NCBI GenBank assembly: GCA_001550305.1 | Contig: LRTP01000336.1 | Span: 1 to 44,467 of the forward strand | DNA: 44,467 nucleotides | Direction of reading: 5' to 3' | Source: Streptomyces diastatochromogenes | GTDB taxonomy: Bacteria; Actinomycetota; Actinomycetes; Streptomycetales; Streptomycetaceae | Shown: in pieces, positions 7,305 to 15,269 of the stretch | How positions within the stretch are numbered: the stretch's first letter is position 1 | Layout of the letters: each line of letters opens with the position of its first letter | Program-made: the position numbers and the translations under genes | The notes under the pieces: generated by a model | The model's input: only the letters and a program-made list of their open reading frames with translations | Database searches by the model: none | What the model was told of the DNA's origin: nothing

Positions 7305-7312
7305 TCTTTAAC
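7297..7312 (+). repeat. Left terminal inverted repeat
   Basis: TAGCTTGATCTTTAAC, matching 8892-8907 perfectly in inverse orientation. The transposase stop codon (7308-7310 on the minus strand) lies inside it. Confidence 0.9.
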
Positions 7313-8765
7313 CTGTGCGGCGGGGTCGTGGGGTGGTTGACTTCTTCGTTCGCTGTTTCGCCGATGGTGTTTTGCGGGGTGTGTGCACGTCGTGGCGGGG
7401 TGTGGGTCGGGTGTTCTTTCGGCCTGGTGGTCGTCCGGGGCCGGGGCGGGAGTGTTTCGGTGCTTGGGCCGGGCAGGCGGCTTGTGGGCGGATGTGCCGG
7501 AAGTCGCGGCGGACTCGGGCGGGGGTGAGCCTGTCCGGTGAGGTTGGTCTCTCCCAGGGCCGACGCAGGTCGGCTGCCAGCGGGCGGGCGAGCCGCAGTT
7601 GGGTGTAGGCGGCGAGGATCAGCCAGGTCCACCGGTCGGCCGCCTCGGGGGTGCGGATCTTCGGGGAGGTCCAGCCGAGAGTCTGTTTGAAGAGGCGGAA
7701 GGTGTGCTCGATGTCGAAGCGTCGCAGGTATGCCTGCCAGAGGCGGTCGGCGTCCGCCGGTGTGGCATCGGTGCCGGACCACCACAGCCAGACCGGCTTG
7801 GGTGTTGCTCCGCTGGGCAGGTGGGCGATGTCCAGGCGGATCACTGTTCCCTCGACGATCGGGAGGGTGCCGTCGGCGGCTGCCCAGGAGGAGCGGTGGG
7901 TCAGCTTGGGGTGAAGTCGGTTCCATGAGCGGGCGGTGGCTTGGCCGTAGAGGCGTGTGTCGGTGACGGTTTCGGTGTCCGGGGTGCCCCAGGTGTCGGG
8001 CTGCCCGAAGACGAACTCGCCGCCGTGCCGGGGCGGCCGGCCCTGGGTGTGCGGGAGCCTGGGTGGGACAGCCCTGCGCAGGACGCGGTCGGATCGCATC
8101 CGGGCCAGCACCTGCACGGGCAGGTCTTTGAGGAGGAAGCCGAGGCGGGGTGCGTCGTATCCGGCGTCCGCGACGATGAGGATGTCAGGGTCGCCCGTCT
8201 GCCACTGCCCCGCGGTGATCAGTCGCTGGAGCAGCTCGCGCAGCTGCCGGGCGGTGACGGTGGCGGTGTCGTCCCCGGGCGTCAGACGCAGTGCGTCCAG
8301 CGGTGCGGTCCATGAGCTGCGGCCGGGCTCGAGCGCGCAGACGATCGAGTAGGGCCAGCCGGGGACGGGGATGTGCTGGTCTTTCCCCCGGCCGTAGGTG
8401 TGGCACAGGATCCGTTCCGGTGAGGTGTGGGCGTCGGGGCGTAGCCAGCAGGTGATGTCGATGGCCAGGACCAGCCGGCCGTCGGCAGCCCGTGGCAGGG
8501 GGACTTCGGCCAGTGCCCGCCGCAGCCGGCCGGCATCGATGCGTCCACGGGCCAGGGCGGCGTAGAGCCCGCCATGGCCTCGGCGGTGTTCGCCCACCAG
8601 CGACAGCTCGGCCAGCGACCTCACCGGTCCGTCGCCGCAAAGAACGGCATCGGCCAGCTCGAACAACGCGTCCGAACGAGCGGTCAGACAGGAGTAGAAC
8701 TCGCCCCGGAAGCATGACAGTTGCGTCAATGCCTCCGATCGGGCGTCGTGATGCAGCAGACTCAT
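7308..8765 (-). CDS. DDE transposase (IS4/IS701-like, NF041680-type)
   Basis: The 485-residue protein starting at ATG 8765 (MSLLHHDARSEALTQLSCFR) matches a transposase type common in Streptomyces. Candidate catalytic acids are the D in LVLAIDITCW, the D in DILIVADAGYDAP and the E in FDIEHTFRLFKQTLGW (the YREK-like signature region). An in-frame ATG at 8813 exists, but the later start fits the family. The C-terminus is basic and low-complexity and ends inside the terminal repeat. Length and motifs are intact, so the element may be active. Confidence 0.85.
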   Translation of the reverse strand: MSLLHHDARSEALTQLSCFRGEFYSCLTARSDALFELADAVLCGDGPVRSLAELSLVGEHRRGHGGLYAALARGRIDAGRLRRALAEVPLPRAADGRLVLAIDITCWLRPDAHTSPERILCHTYGRGKDQHIPVPGWPYSIVCALEPGRSSWTAPLDALRLTPGDDTATVTARQLRELLQRLITAGQWQTGDPDILIVADAGYDAPRLGFLLKDLPVQVLARMRSDRVLRRAVPPRLPHTQGRPPRHGGEFVFGQPDTWGTPDTETVTDTRLYGQATARSWNRLHPKLTHRSSWAAADGTLPIVEGTVIRLDIAHLPSGATPKPVWLWWSGTDATPADADRLWQAYLRRFDIEHTFRLFKQTLGWTSPKIRTPEAADRWTWLILAAYTQLRLARPLAADLRRPWERPTSPDRLTPARVRRDFRHIRPQAACPAQAPKHSRPGPGRPPGRKNTRPTPRHDVHTPRKTPSAKQRTKKSTTPRPRRTG

Positions 8766-8891
8766 CCTCACGGCCTTCGTGCTGAATGTGTGTGTTCCTT
8801 GGTCGGAGCACATGTTCAGCCGAAGGCCGCTTCCGCGTACGCCGGTTACCGAACCGAGTGATCAAGTTCGACGCACCATTCGACGCCGGAT

Positions 8892-8907
8892 GTTAAAGAT
8901 CAAGCTA
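8892..8907 (+). repeat. Right terminal inverted repeat
   Basis: GTTAAAGATCAAGCTA, the perfect partner of 7297-7312. The next element begins immediately after it. Confidence 0.9.
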
Positions 8908-9735
8908 AGGGCTGTCGCGTAAATGACCTTTCGGCTGGTCGGGACGTGCTCGACCCCGGGCGGGTTCGCCTATCCGGCGAGGGTGAGGTTGTGGAGGCGG
9001 GCGATGCCGCGCATCGCATGGTGCACGCCGTCGCCGCGGAGCCGGCAGTCGCGCAGGCTTGTAGGTCTTCATGCGGGCGAAGACGTGCTCGACGCGGGCG
9101 CGGACCTGCTTTTGGGATTTGTTGTGGGCCTGTTGCCAGTCGGACAATTCCTCGCCGGTGCGGCGGCGGTGCGGCATCATCAGCCCGGTGCCCGGAAGGC
9201 CGCCGTCGGCGATCGTCGTGGTCTTGCCAACCGCGGCTTTGGCGCCGGACTCGCTCCAGGCCCGGCAGTCATTGCGGTTGCCCGGAAGCGGTCGGCCGAC
9301 CACGACCACCAGGCGGGTGTCGGCGTCGATGACCACCTGGTGGTTGGTGGAGTACCGGTAGTTTTTGGACTGCTCGGCCACGTTGTGGTCGCGGGTGGGC
9401 ACCAGGGTGCCATCCACGCTCAGCACCGCGTCCTTCGCGAACCGCTTGCGCGGCAGGAGGGCGAGCTTCGGGCCGAGGTCGTCGATAACGCGGTCGGCCG
9501 CCGACTTCGACACCCCGAACAGCGGGGCGAGTTGGCGCGGCGTGAGGTTCGTTCGCCAGTACGCAGCAACCAGCAACACCCGGTCTTCCAGGGCGAGCTT
9601 CCACGGTCGCCCGTTGCCCAGGGCGTCGACACCCTCACGCCGCAGCTGCGTCACCAGCTTCGTGAAGGCGCGCGCGCTCAGCCCGGTGAACGGGGCTATC
9701 CAAGACGGTTCCGACGCCGTGATCACCCCAGCCAC
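8908..9735 (-). mobile_element. IS5-family element abutting the previous insertion sequence
   Basis: The left end (GGGCTGTCGCGTAAATGACC from 8909) resembles ends of Streptomyces IS5 elements carrying this transposase type. It starts directly after the other element's right repeat, so one has inserted at the other's tip or a recombination joined them. I could not find the partner inverted repeat in 9736-9827, so the right border is uncertain and the element may be truncated. Confidence 0.55.
8970..9735 (-). pseudogene. Frameshifted IS5-family transposase
   Basis: From GTG 9735 the protein follows IS5-type transposases: PSWIAPFTGLSARAFTKLV, the helix-turn-helix LTPRQLAPLFGVSKSAADRV, the first catalytic D in AVLSVDGTLVPTRD, YSTNHQVVIDADTRL, and VRARVEHVFARMKTYK with the catalytic E. 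Near 9055-9060 the frame shifts: the expected LRDCRLRGDGVHHAM and RGIARLHNLTLAG are encoded in another frame that ends at TAG 8970-8972. Compared with the usual MKTWKILRDC, two bases seem missing. The catalytic acids precede the break, but the last 30 residues are scrambled, so the gene is probably inactive. Confidence 0.82.
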
Positions 9736-9827
9736 GCCGAGATCATCTCATCCGTGAACAGCGGCTACCGCACGGAATTGGTCGATGTCCGGGCACGCGG
9801 TCGGCGGCATTTCGTAGCCTCGGCGTC

Positions 9828-10268
9828 ATGAAGCTGGTGCGTAACGTGATCGTGTTCGACGCAGCCGAACTGACTGCCGAAAGCTCGTTCTGGGCTGGGA
9901 TCTTCGGCGGCTACGTTTTTGAGGATGAGGCATGGCACAGCGTTGTCGATGCCGATGGGGAGTGGCGGATCGGCGTACAGCTGGCACCGAACCACGTTCC
10001 TCCCGAGTGGCCACACGGCGTCCCTCAACAAGTGCATCTCGACCTCCACGTCGATGACCCCCGAGCCGCGCACGAAGAGGCAATCTCCCTCGGCGCCCGC
10101 CTGCTCCAGCCGGCTCCTGACCTGGACAGTGACGAAGGCCATCAGGTGTACGCCGACCCGGCCGGACACCCGTTCTGCATCGGCTGGGGGCACCCGTCCC
10201 AAGAGACGCTCGCCGCGTTCGTCGCCGACCGGCTCGGACGAAGGAACCACGCCGGGCCAGCCAGGTAG
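9828..10268 (+). CDS. VOC-family (glyoxalase-like) protein
   Basis: The 146-residue single-chain protein has two beta-alpha-beta-beta-beta modules of the vicinal oxygen chelate fold: KLVRNVIVFDAAELTAESSF with FWAGIFGG, and QQVHLDLHVDDPRAAHEEAI with VYADPAGHPFCIGW. The DPAGHPFCI ending is typical of glyoxalase-like PF18029 proteins of Streptomyces. Metal ligands of true glyoxalase I are not all evident, so it may be a binding or resistance protein; no substrate can be named. ATG 9828 gives the normal N-terminus. It sits alone between an insertion sequence and decayed sequence. Confidence 0.82.
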   Translation: MKLVRNVIVFDAAELTAESSFWAGIFGGYVFEDEAWHSVVDADGEWRIGVQLAPNHVPPEWPHGVPQQVHLDLHVDDPRAAHEEAISLGARLLQPAPDLDSDEGHQVYADPAGHPFCIGWGHPSQETLAAFVADRLGRRNHAGPAR

Positions 10269-10333
10269 CACCGGGCTCGGCACGACACCCCTGGAGGGCT
10301 TCTTCTACGACGCTGCGGCCCCGCGACCAGCAG

Positions 10334-10460
10334 TTACGGGACAAGCCTCAGTTCGCGTCCAGCGCGGCGCTGGGCGGCGGACAGGAACGGCATGATCGCG
10401 AGGGAGAGGGCGGCCAGCACGATCCCCGGCGTGGAGTGCTGCGCCTCACTCGCCTCCGCC
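10334..10460 (-). pseudogene. Fragment of a cation transporter
   Basis: On the minus strand the translation STPGIVLAALSLAIMPFLSA followed by AQRRAGREL is the signature of a loop and helix in Streptomyces cation-diffusion-type transporters, which would normally continue with GSASAVADSKQT. Here it changes to LRLVP and stops at TAA 10334-10336. No upstream start or N-terminal helices can be seen. It is a remnant of about 40 codons. Confidence 0.5.
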
Positions 10461-10516
10461 GGCCGACTCGTCGGTGCGCGCGCCCCGAGTCCTGCCGGGT
10501 GGAACGATGCCGTGGA

Positions 10517-10630
10517 TCATTTCATGTAGATCGCCAACGCCTCTTCCAGGACCTGTGGGGATCCTTTTCGCAGCGCCGCGGCCATCCTGCGGGTGTGTCG
10601 CTCTGCGATCCTGGGTTGGTCTCGCGGATC
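10517..10630 (-). pseudogene. Unidentified C-terminal gene fragment
   Basis: A frame ending at TGA 10517-10519 reads RIAERHTRRMAAALRKGSPQ followed by VLEEALAIYMK, which has the look of a real helical C-terminus. The upstream part loses coding character. The ERH..RM segment recalls C-terminal helices of GntR/FadR-type regulators, but this is weak. Nothing more can be said. Confidence 0.28.
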
Positions 10631-10812
10631 TGGTCAACGCCACCAAGGCGGCCGGCTGTCGGGAGCGTCGGCGACGGCTGAAGCAGGTTTCGCTAGTGCG
10701 CCCGATCCGCTCGGGTTCGTCGCCACGAAGCACGGTCAACGCTCCTTCGTGTCCCGCCGACCGGGGGCGGGCTGGGACACGGCGGCGAGTTGGTCATCTC
10801 CTGTGAGCGGCA

Positions 10813-10874
10813 GGTGTTGAGACACCAACTGTTGGAATCATCTACTGCGGCCACTGTTGCACCTGACTGTTGCA
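10813..10874. promoter_or_regulatory. Cluster of palindromes and direct repeats, possible orphan operator
   Basis: GGTGTTGAGACACC (10813-10826) is an inverted repeat. CCAACTGTTGG (10825-10835) is a perfect odd palindrome. ACTGTTGCA occurs at 10853-10861 and 10866-10874, with ACTGTTGGA at 10828-10836, giving phased spacings of 25 and 13 bases. Such repeats resemble a regulator-binding array or iterons, but no intact gene starts nearby. Confidence 0.35.
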
Positions 10875-11707
10875 TCAAGGGTTCCCTACCTCCTGTCAGC
10901 GCCCGTGCGTAGGCCCAGGTCAGCCCCCAATTTCCGCGTGGTCGGGGGCCTGACATCCCCTCTGCTGCCGCTGCTCCCATGCCCGGTGGAGAAGAAAGAA
11001 GGGTGGTGGGCGGGCTGGGTCGACGCGACGGCCTCGGGGATCGGGGCCGGCTCAGCATGGTTGCGCGTCGGCAGGCCTCCGCGCCGGCCGCTGACGCGGC
11101 GTGAGAAGGGTGAGCGGCGAGGTGCTGGAGAGTGGACGCGATGCGCGTGCCGGCAGACAGCTGCACGGGTGTTTGAAAGGCGCTTTTTCTGGTACGGCCG
11201 GTCAGCAGGACTGTGTCGGTTCGGAGATGCGCGAGAGCGTCTGCAAGCGAGGGCAGTGGCCTGGCCGCAGTCTCCGGAAGCTAGCCGCCCTGGGTGCCCC
11301 GGTGATCGGCGAGGCGGACGAGGCGGGCAGGTGGAGCCCGCAGCTCCGGGAATGTTTCGACCACCGCGCATTGGGCGGACGCAGTGCCAGGCTCGAAGGG
11401 CATGCTCATCCGTGCTGGCGCGGGCCGTCCGGGTTCCTTTGGGAAGCGTCGGCAAGGCTCTTGGGACAGGCGTGACCTCAGTCTGGTCCTCGTGCGGCGA
11501 CTTGCGTGGCCGGCCGTTGCCGGAGTCGTCCAGGGCGGCCTCAATGTCGGGGCCGGACGGGACGCCAGTAACCCTGTGGCGATGCCCCCGGGCGCGCGCC
11601 ATCTCGAGGACACTGGGCTGCCCCAATCGTCGGCAGGGCGGGACGGTGGCGAGATGCTGTACTCCGCACCCCGCCGACGTGACAGCCTCCCAAGCAACGC
11701 CGTCAAG
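10875..11707. other. No recognisable gene
   Basis: Long open frames exist on both strands, but translations are arginine/proline-rich and unlike any family I know. The stretch seems to be decayed sequence between two gene remnants. Confidence 0.45.
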
Positions 11708-11735
11708 GGGACATCCCCGCGGGTGCGGGGAGCAG
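11708..11735 (-). repeat. Single orphan repeat resembling a type I-E CRISPR repeat
   Basis: The 28-base sequence contains CCCCGC at 11715-11720, GGGT, then GCGGGG at 11725-11730, a six-base stem with a four-base loop like the Cas6e hairpin. Flanks GGGACAT and AGCAG match actinobacterial type I-E repeats read on the minus strand. No second copy was found at the expected 61-base spacing on either side, and there are no cas genes in the window. It is therefore a solitary unit, not an array. Confidence 0.45.
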
Positions 11736-11742
11736 CGGGGAG

Positions 11743-12481
11743 GTGATGGGCAGTTGGCGGCATGCCATGGCCACGGGGATGTTCCTGAAGTCGACCCCGG
11801 ATGCCACCGATCTGTCGGCGCCCGAACCGGGGGACGACTATCCGACTTCCGGCGCCTGCACGTGAGTCGGAGCTGGCGGAGCTGACACCGATCCCGTGCG
11901 ACGTGTTCGTGCGCTACGGGCAGCGGTTCCAGAAGCGGTACGTCGGTGACGTGGAACCCGCCAGGGTCGCGAGCGTCGACCGCGGCCCGAGCGCTCCCGG
12001 GTTCGTCGTGGGACTCGACGGCGGCCGGCAGCTGACGGCGGCGGCCGTCGTGGTGGCGACCGGATTGAACGGACTGGCGTACATACCGAAGGAGTTGCTG
12101 CGCCGCGCGCCGGAAGGAGCGGGAGCCGGGGCCCTGGTGTCGCACACCAGCCACCACAGCGACCTGTCGCGGTACGCCGGACAGCGGATCGCGGTCATCG
12201 GGGGAGGCCGGTCCGCGCTGGAGAGCGCCGCGCTGCTGCACGAGGCCGAAGCCCACGTCCAGGTGCTGGTGCGGGAGCGGAGCGTTCGGTGGGGCTCGGT
12301 TCCGCAGCCGAACCGGCCTTGGCCGCAGCGGCTCGCGCAGCCTGCTTCCCCCTGGGGACGGGCTGGACACTCGCCGCGGTCTGCCGCGCACCAGGCGGGG
12401 TGCGGCGGCTCCCGGCTGTTGCTGTTTCGGCGCTACGGCGCGGTGTCGTCCGCGTGCCCGGCTCCAAGGCCCCTCGGCTGA
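11743..12481 (+). pseudogene. Decayed FAD/NAD(P)-binding oxidoreductase
   Basis: Pieces of one flavoprotein appear in different frames: SWRHAMATGMFLKSTPDATD, then DFRRLH in another frame, then ELTPIPCDVFVRYGQRFQKR, VVVATGLNGLAYIPKELLRR, the NAD(P) motif QRIAVIGGGRSALESAALLH and WGSVPQPNRPWPQRLAQP. The last part (PLGTGWTLAAVCRAPGGVRR) is again out of frame. At least three frameshifts are present and the N-terminal GxGxxG FAD motif is missing. The pattern fits lysine/ornithine monooxygenase-like or related oxidoreductases. It begins a few bases after the orphan CRISPR-like repeat. Confidence 0.75.
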
Positions 12482-12611
12482 CCAGCACTGGTGCGACCTC
12501 ATCATCGCGTACCTGCCGGCGGAGGAAGGGCTGGGACTGGCGATCGCCAACCGGCTCCGCCGCGCCGCGGGGCCCCGGCCCTCCTCGGTCCCCGGCCTCC
12601 AGCAGCACTGA
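12482..12611 (+). pseudogene. Unidentified C-terminal fragment
   Basis: A frame ending at TGA 12609-12611 reads ADQHWCDLIIAYLPAEEGLG followed by LAIANRLRRAAG, with good coding character and no start. It directly follows the decayed flavoprotein and may be a separate gene's tail brought in by deletion. No family is recognised. Confidence 0.3.
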
Positions 12612-12635
12612 ACACCGGGCGGCCGGCAGCGGGGT

Positions 12636-13277
12636 TCACCGTGTGGGGGCAGCAGCCCTGCTCAGGCCATGGGAAGCGACCAGTTGTGCACTGCCGTCGG
12701 CCAGGCGGTAGGACAGACCCACCACGGCAAGTCGGCCGGCGGACACTCGCTCGGCCAGCACGCGGGAGCGTTCCAGCAGCAGATCGACGGTGTGTCTTAT
12801 GTGCTCGGCCAGGATCTCCTCGGGCTGCTCGCGCCCGGCGGCGCGGGCAGCCAGCACACTCGGGGTCACACGCTCGACCACGTCACGGACGAAGCCGGAG
12901 GGCTCCCGGCCGCCGTCGGCGGCAGCGCGGGCAGCTGCGATGGCCCCGCACGAGTCATGGCCCAGCACCACGACCAGCGGGCAGTCCAGCACACTCACGC
13001 CGTACTCGGTACTTCCCAACGCCTCCGCGCCGACGACATGCCCGGCGTTACGCACCACGAACAGATCCCCGAGCCCCTGGTCGAAGATGATCTCGGCGGC
13101 CAGCCGGGAATCGGAGCAGCCGAACAGCACCGCGAAGGGATTCTGGGCCGGGGCGGTCTCGGCGTGGCGTGCGGCGTCCTGGTTGGGGTGCTCGGGTGAG
13201 CCGGTGACGAACCGGTGGTTGCCCGCCAGCAGCATCTCGAAGGCATCATCGGGAGTCGGCGTCAGGGTCTCAGTCAT
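12636..13277 (-). CDS. Beta-class carbonic anhydrase
   Basis: The 213-residue enzyme interconverts CO2 and bicarbonate. Zinc ligands are C54 in LFGCSDSR, H107 and C110 in LGHDSCGAI; D56 and R58 form the conserved Asp-Arg dyad. FVVRNAGHVV and GSTEYGVSVLDCPLVVVLGH are typical. No signal peptide is present, so it is cytoplasmic. Length is normal. ATG 13277 is the natural start, with the usual PDDAFEMLLAGNHRFV beginning. It is convergent with decayed genes on the left and divergent from the phosphatase gene on the right, with 455 bases between. Confidence 0.93.
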   Translation of the reverse strand: MTETLTPTPDDAFEMLLAGNHRFVTGSPEHPNQDAARHAETAPAQNPFAVLFGCSDSRLAAEIIFDQGLGDLFVVRNAGHVVGAEALGSTEYGVSVLDCPLVVVLGHDSCGAIAAARAAADGGREPSGFVRDVVERVTPSVLAARAAGREQPEEILAEHIRHTVDLLLERSRVLAERVSAGRLAVVGLSYRLADGSAQLVASHGLSRAAAPTR

Positions 13278-13732
13278 GGCGGAGGGCTACGGCCGGCCCC
13301 GCTAGATCGCGCGGCCGGGTCCACGGATGGCGGCCTGGGCACCCTCCCGGCCGGCACTCCCAGACGCAGGGCGGTGTCGCTCTCGGTGGGCCTCCTCGGT
13401 GCGCTGCGCAGCCGCTCGGCCCACCACGGACCGCCCGCACCGCCTGGCCCTGCGTCAAGCCTCTTCCCGCGACGCTGTCACTCGCCAACCGCGAGGATCC
13501 GCAGGGCGGGGGGCGTGTACGCCACAGGAGTGGATCTGCCGGGGCGGCCGGCGGTCCTCCCGGCGGCGCCGAGATCACCGGGCCGGGACACCACGCGGTG
13601 AGAGGGGCCCCGACCAGGGCGCACGCCGGGTGGAGGGATGCAGTCGCGACCCCCGCTGCCCATGGTGCTCGGCGGGCGCATGGGCAGGGCAGTTCGTAGA
13701 TTGAAGAGGGAGCAACTCGCAGGGACACACGT
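13278..13732. other. Intergenic region without a recognisable gene
   Basis: This lies between the divergent carbonic anhydrase and SpoIIE-type phosphatase genes and should hold both promoters. Open frames are proline/arginine-rich shadows. No clear palindrome or promoter could be assigned. Confidence 0.5.
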
Positions 13733-14995
13733 GTGACGGCACCAGAGATCGACTACACGGCGGTGTTCGCCGTCCTTCCGAGCCCGTGCCTGATGCTGGG
13801 CACGGACCTGGTGATCGCCGCTGCCAACCCGGCCTTGTGCGAGGTGACCGGACGCAGCCGCGGCGAGCTGGTCGGGCACTATCTCTTCGATGTCTTCCCG
13901 GACAACCCCGCCGACCCGGAGGCCGACGGGATGGAGACGCTGAAAGCCTCACTACACCGAGTCCTGTCCTCCGGCCAGACCGATCACATGGCGCTGCAGA
14001 GGTACGACATCCCGGTCGCCGGCAACCCCGAGGTGTTCAAGGAGCGGTGGTGGACCGCGATCAACGTGCCCGTCCTCGGCCCGGACGGCAAGGTCGCCTG
14101 GATCCTCCACCGGTCCGAGGACATGACCGACGTCGTCCGCGCCCGCCGCACGGCGCAGCTGCCGTCGGTCAGCCCCGGCCGGGAAGCGGCCATGGAAGCC
14201 GAGCTGTACGCCCGGGCACGGCAGCTGCAGCGGCTGAACGAGGAACTGCGGCAGGCGCACGCCCGTGAACGGCGCATCGCCGTCGCCCTGCAGGAAACCA
14301 TGCTCCACACTCCTGACCTGGCCCGGCACCCTGACGTCGCCGTGCGCTACCTGCCTGCGACCGGATCACTGAACGTGTGCGGCGACTGGTACGACGCGGT
14401 CGACCTGCCCGCAGGCCGCTTCGCCGTCGCGGTCGGCGACGTGGTCGGCCACGGGCTGATGGCAGCCACCGTCATGGGCAGGCTCCGCAGCGCGCTGAGC
14501 GCCGCCACCCGCACCGTCCACGGCCCCGCCCAAGCACTGGAGGTCCTGGGGCTGTACGCCCGCTCGGTCGAGGGAGCACTGGCCGCCACCGCCGTCCAGG
14601 TCCTCGTCGACTGCCACAGCCATCTGCTCATCTACAGCAGCGCTGGCCACCCCCCGCCCGTCCTGCTGCACCCTAACGGCACATGCGAGCTGCTCGACCA
14701 GGCCACCGACCCACCGTTGGGTGGCCGCCCCGAACACGTCCCCCGCCCCCAGGCCACTACCACCTACACCCCGGGCGACACCCTCATCCTCTACACCGAC
14801 GGCCTGATCGAACGCCGCGGTGAGGACATCTACACCGGCCTGACCCGCCTGACCGACACGCTCGCCACCTGCACCGGGTTCGGCGCGGAACACCTCGCCG
14901 ACGCCCTCCTGGCCGGCCTGGACCTCACCAGCGGCGCAAGCGACGACATCGCCATGGTCGTCGTCCGCCTGGACGCAATGACCCGACCGCCCTGA
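13733..14995 (+). CDS. PAS-domain SpoIIE/PP2C-type serine phosphatase
   Basis: The 420-residue protein has a PAS domain at about 8-130 (FAVLPSPCLMLGTDLVIAAA, then WILHRSEDMTDV), a coiled-coil linker at about 150-190 and a SpoIIE-type PP2C phosphatase domain at about 195-415. Metal-binding motifs are CGDWYDAV (D218), VGDVVGHGL (D236), YTDGLIERR and GASDDIAMVVVR. Such proteins dephosphorylate anti-sigma antagonists and switch stress sigma factors in Streptomyces; the PAS domain would sense a small ligand, redox state or light. No anti-sigma partner lies nearby. The GTG start at 13733 gives a normal N-terminus. It ends eight bases before an xdhC-like fragment. Confidence 0.9.
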   Translation: MTAPEIDYTAVFAVLPSPCLMLGTDLVIAAANPALCEVTGRSRGELVGHYLFDVFPDNPADPEADGMETLKASLHRVLSSGQTDHMALQRYDIPVAGNPEVFKERWWTAINVPVLGPDGKVAWILHRSEDMTDVVRARRTAQLPSVSPGREAAMEAELYARARQLQRLNEELRQAHARERRIAVALQETMLHTPDLARHPDVAVRYLPATGSLNVCGDWYDAVDLPAGRFAVAVGDVVGHGLMAATVMGRLRSALSAATRTVHGPAQALEVLGLYARSVEGALAATAVQVLVDCHSHLLIYSSAGHPPPVLLHPNGTCELLDQATDPPLGGRPEHVPRPQATTTYTPGDTLILYTDGLIERRGEDIYTGLTRLTDTLATCTGFGAEHLADALLAGLDLTSGASDDIAMVVVRLDAMTRPP

Positions 14996-15003
14996 CCGGG
15001 ACG

Positions 15004-15265
15004 GTGCCGGAGATCGTGACGGCCGTCTGCCGGAGCTTCGCCGCCACCGCAGCTGCGGCAGACGCTGTGGCAGTGGCCAGGGTCGTCCGCGGGCCGTCCG
15101 ACCTGATGGGTGGGGCGCTGTTCGTACGGGCAGACGGCTCTTACGCGGGCGGCTTCGGCGATACGGCCCTGGAGGCGACGGCGCGTGCCGAGGCCACTGT
15201 GGTCCTGGAGACAGGGCGCACGGGCACGATCGAGATCGGTGCCCGAGGCAGCCGGTGCGGTGAGC
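15004..15265 (+). pseudogene. XdhC-like fragment, plus strand
   Basis: From GTG 15004 the translation VARVVRGPSDLMGGALFVRA, then GFGDTALEATARAEATVVLE and TGRTGTIEIGARGSRCG, resembles the N-terminal part of an XdhC-family molybdenum-cofactor maturation protein. After about 15265 similarity ends where an opposing xdhC fragment begins. The C-terminal Rossmann half is missing. The family supplies or sulfurates molybdenum cofactor for xanthine-dehydrogenase-type enzymes. Confidence 0.5.
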
Positions 15266-15269
15266 ACCG

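Larger units (their letters stand above)
7297..8907 (-). mobile_element. DDE-type insertion sequence with 16-bp terminal repeats
   Basis: TAGCTTGATCTTTAAC at 7297-7312 is the exact reverse complement of the sequence at 8892-8907, and the match continues imperfectly for a few bases outward. One transposase gene fills the element. No target duplication is visible, but the right flank has been replaced by another insertion sequence, which would hide it. The insertion cuts a DUF1918 gene on the left. Confidence 0.85.

Noticed and set aside
9736..9827. Right terminal repeat of the IS5 element
   Set aside because: No convincing reverse complement of GGGCTGTCGCGTAAATGACC was found in this gap.
11640..11680. 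A second CRISPR repeat one unit upstream of the orphan repeat
   Set aside because: The sequence at the expected 61-base distance has no CCCCGC/GCGGGG stem and matches poorly.
10886..12550. A 554-codon minus-strand frame
   Set aside because: Low-complexity arginine/proline composition, and it lies opposite clear flavoprotein blocks on the plus strand.
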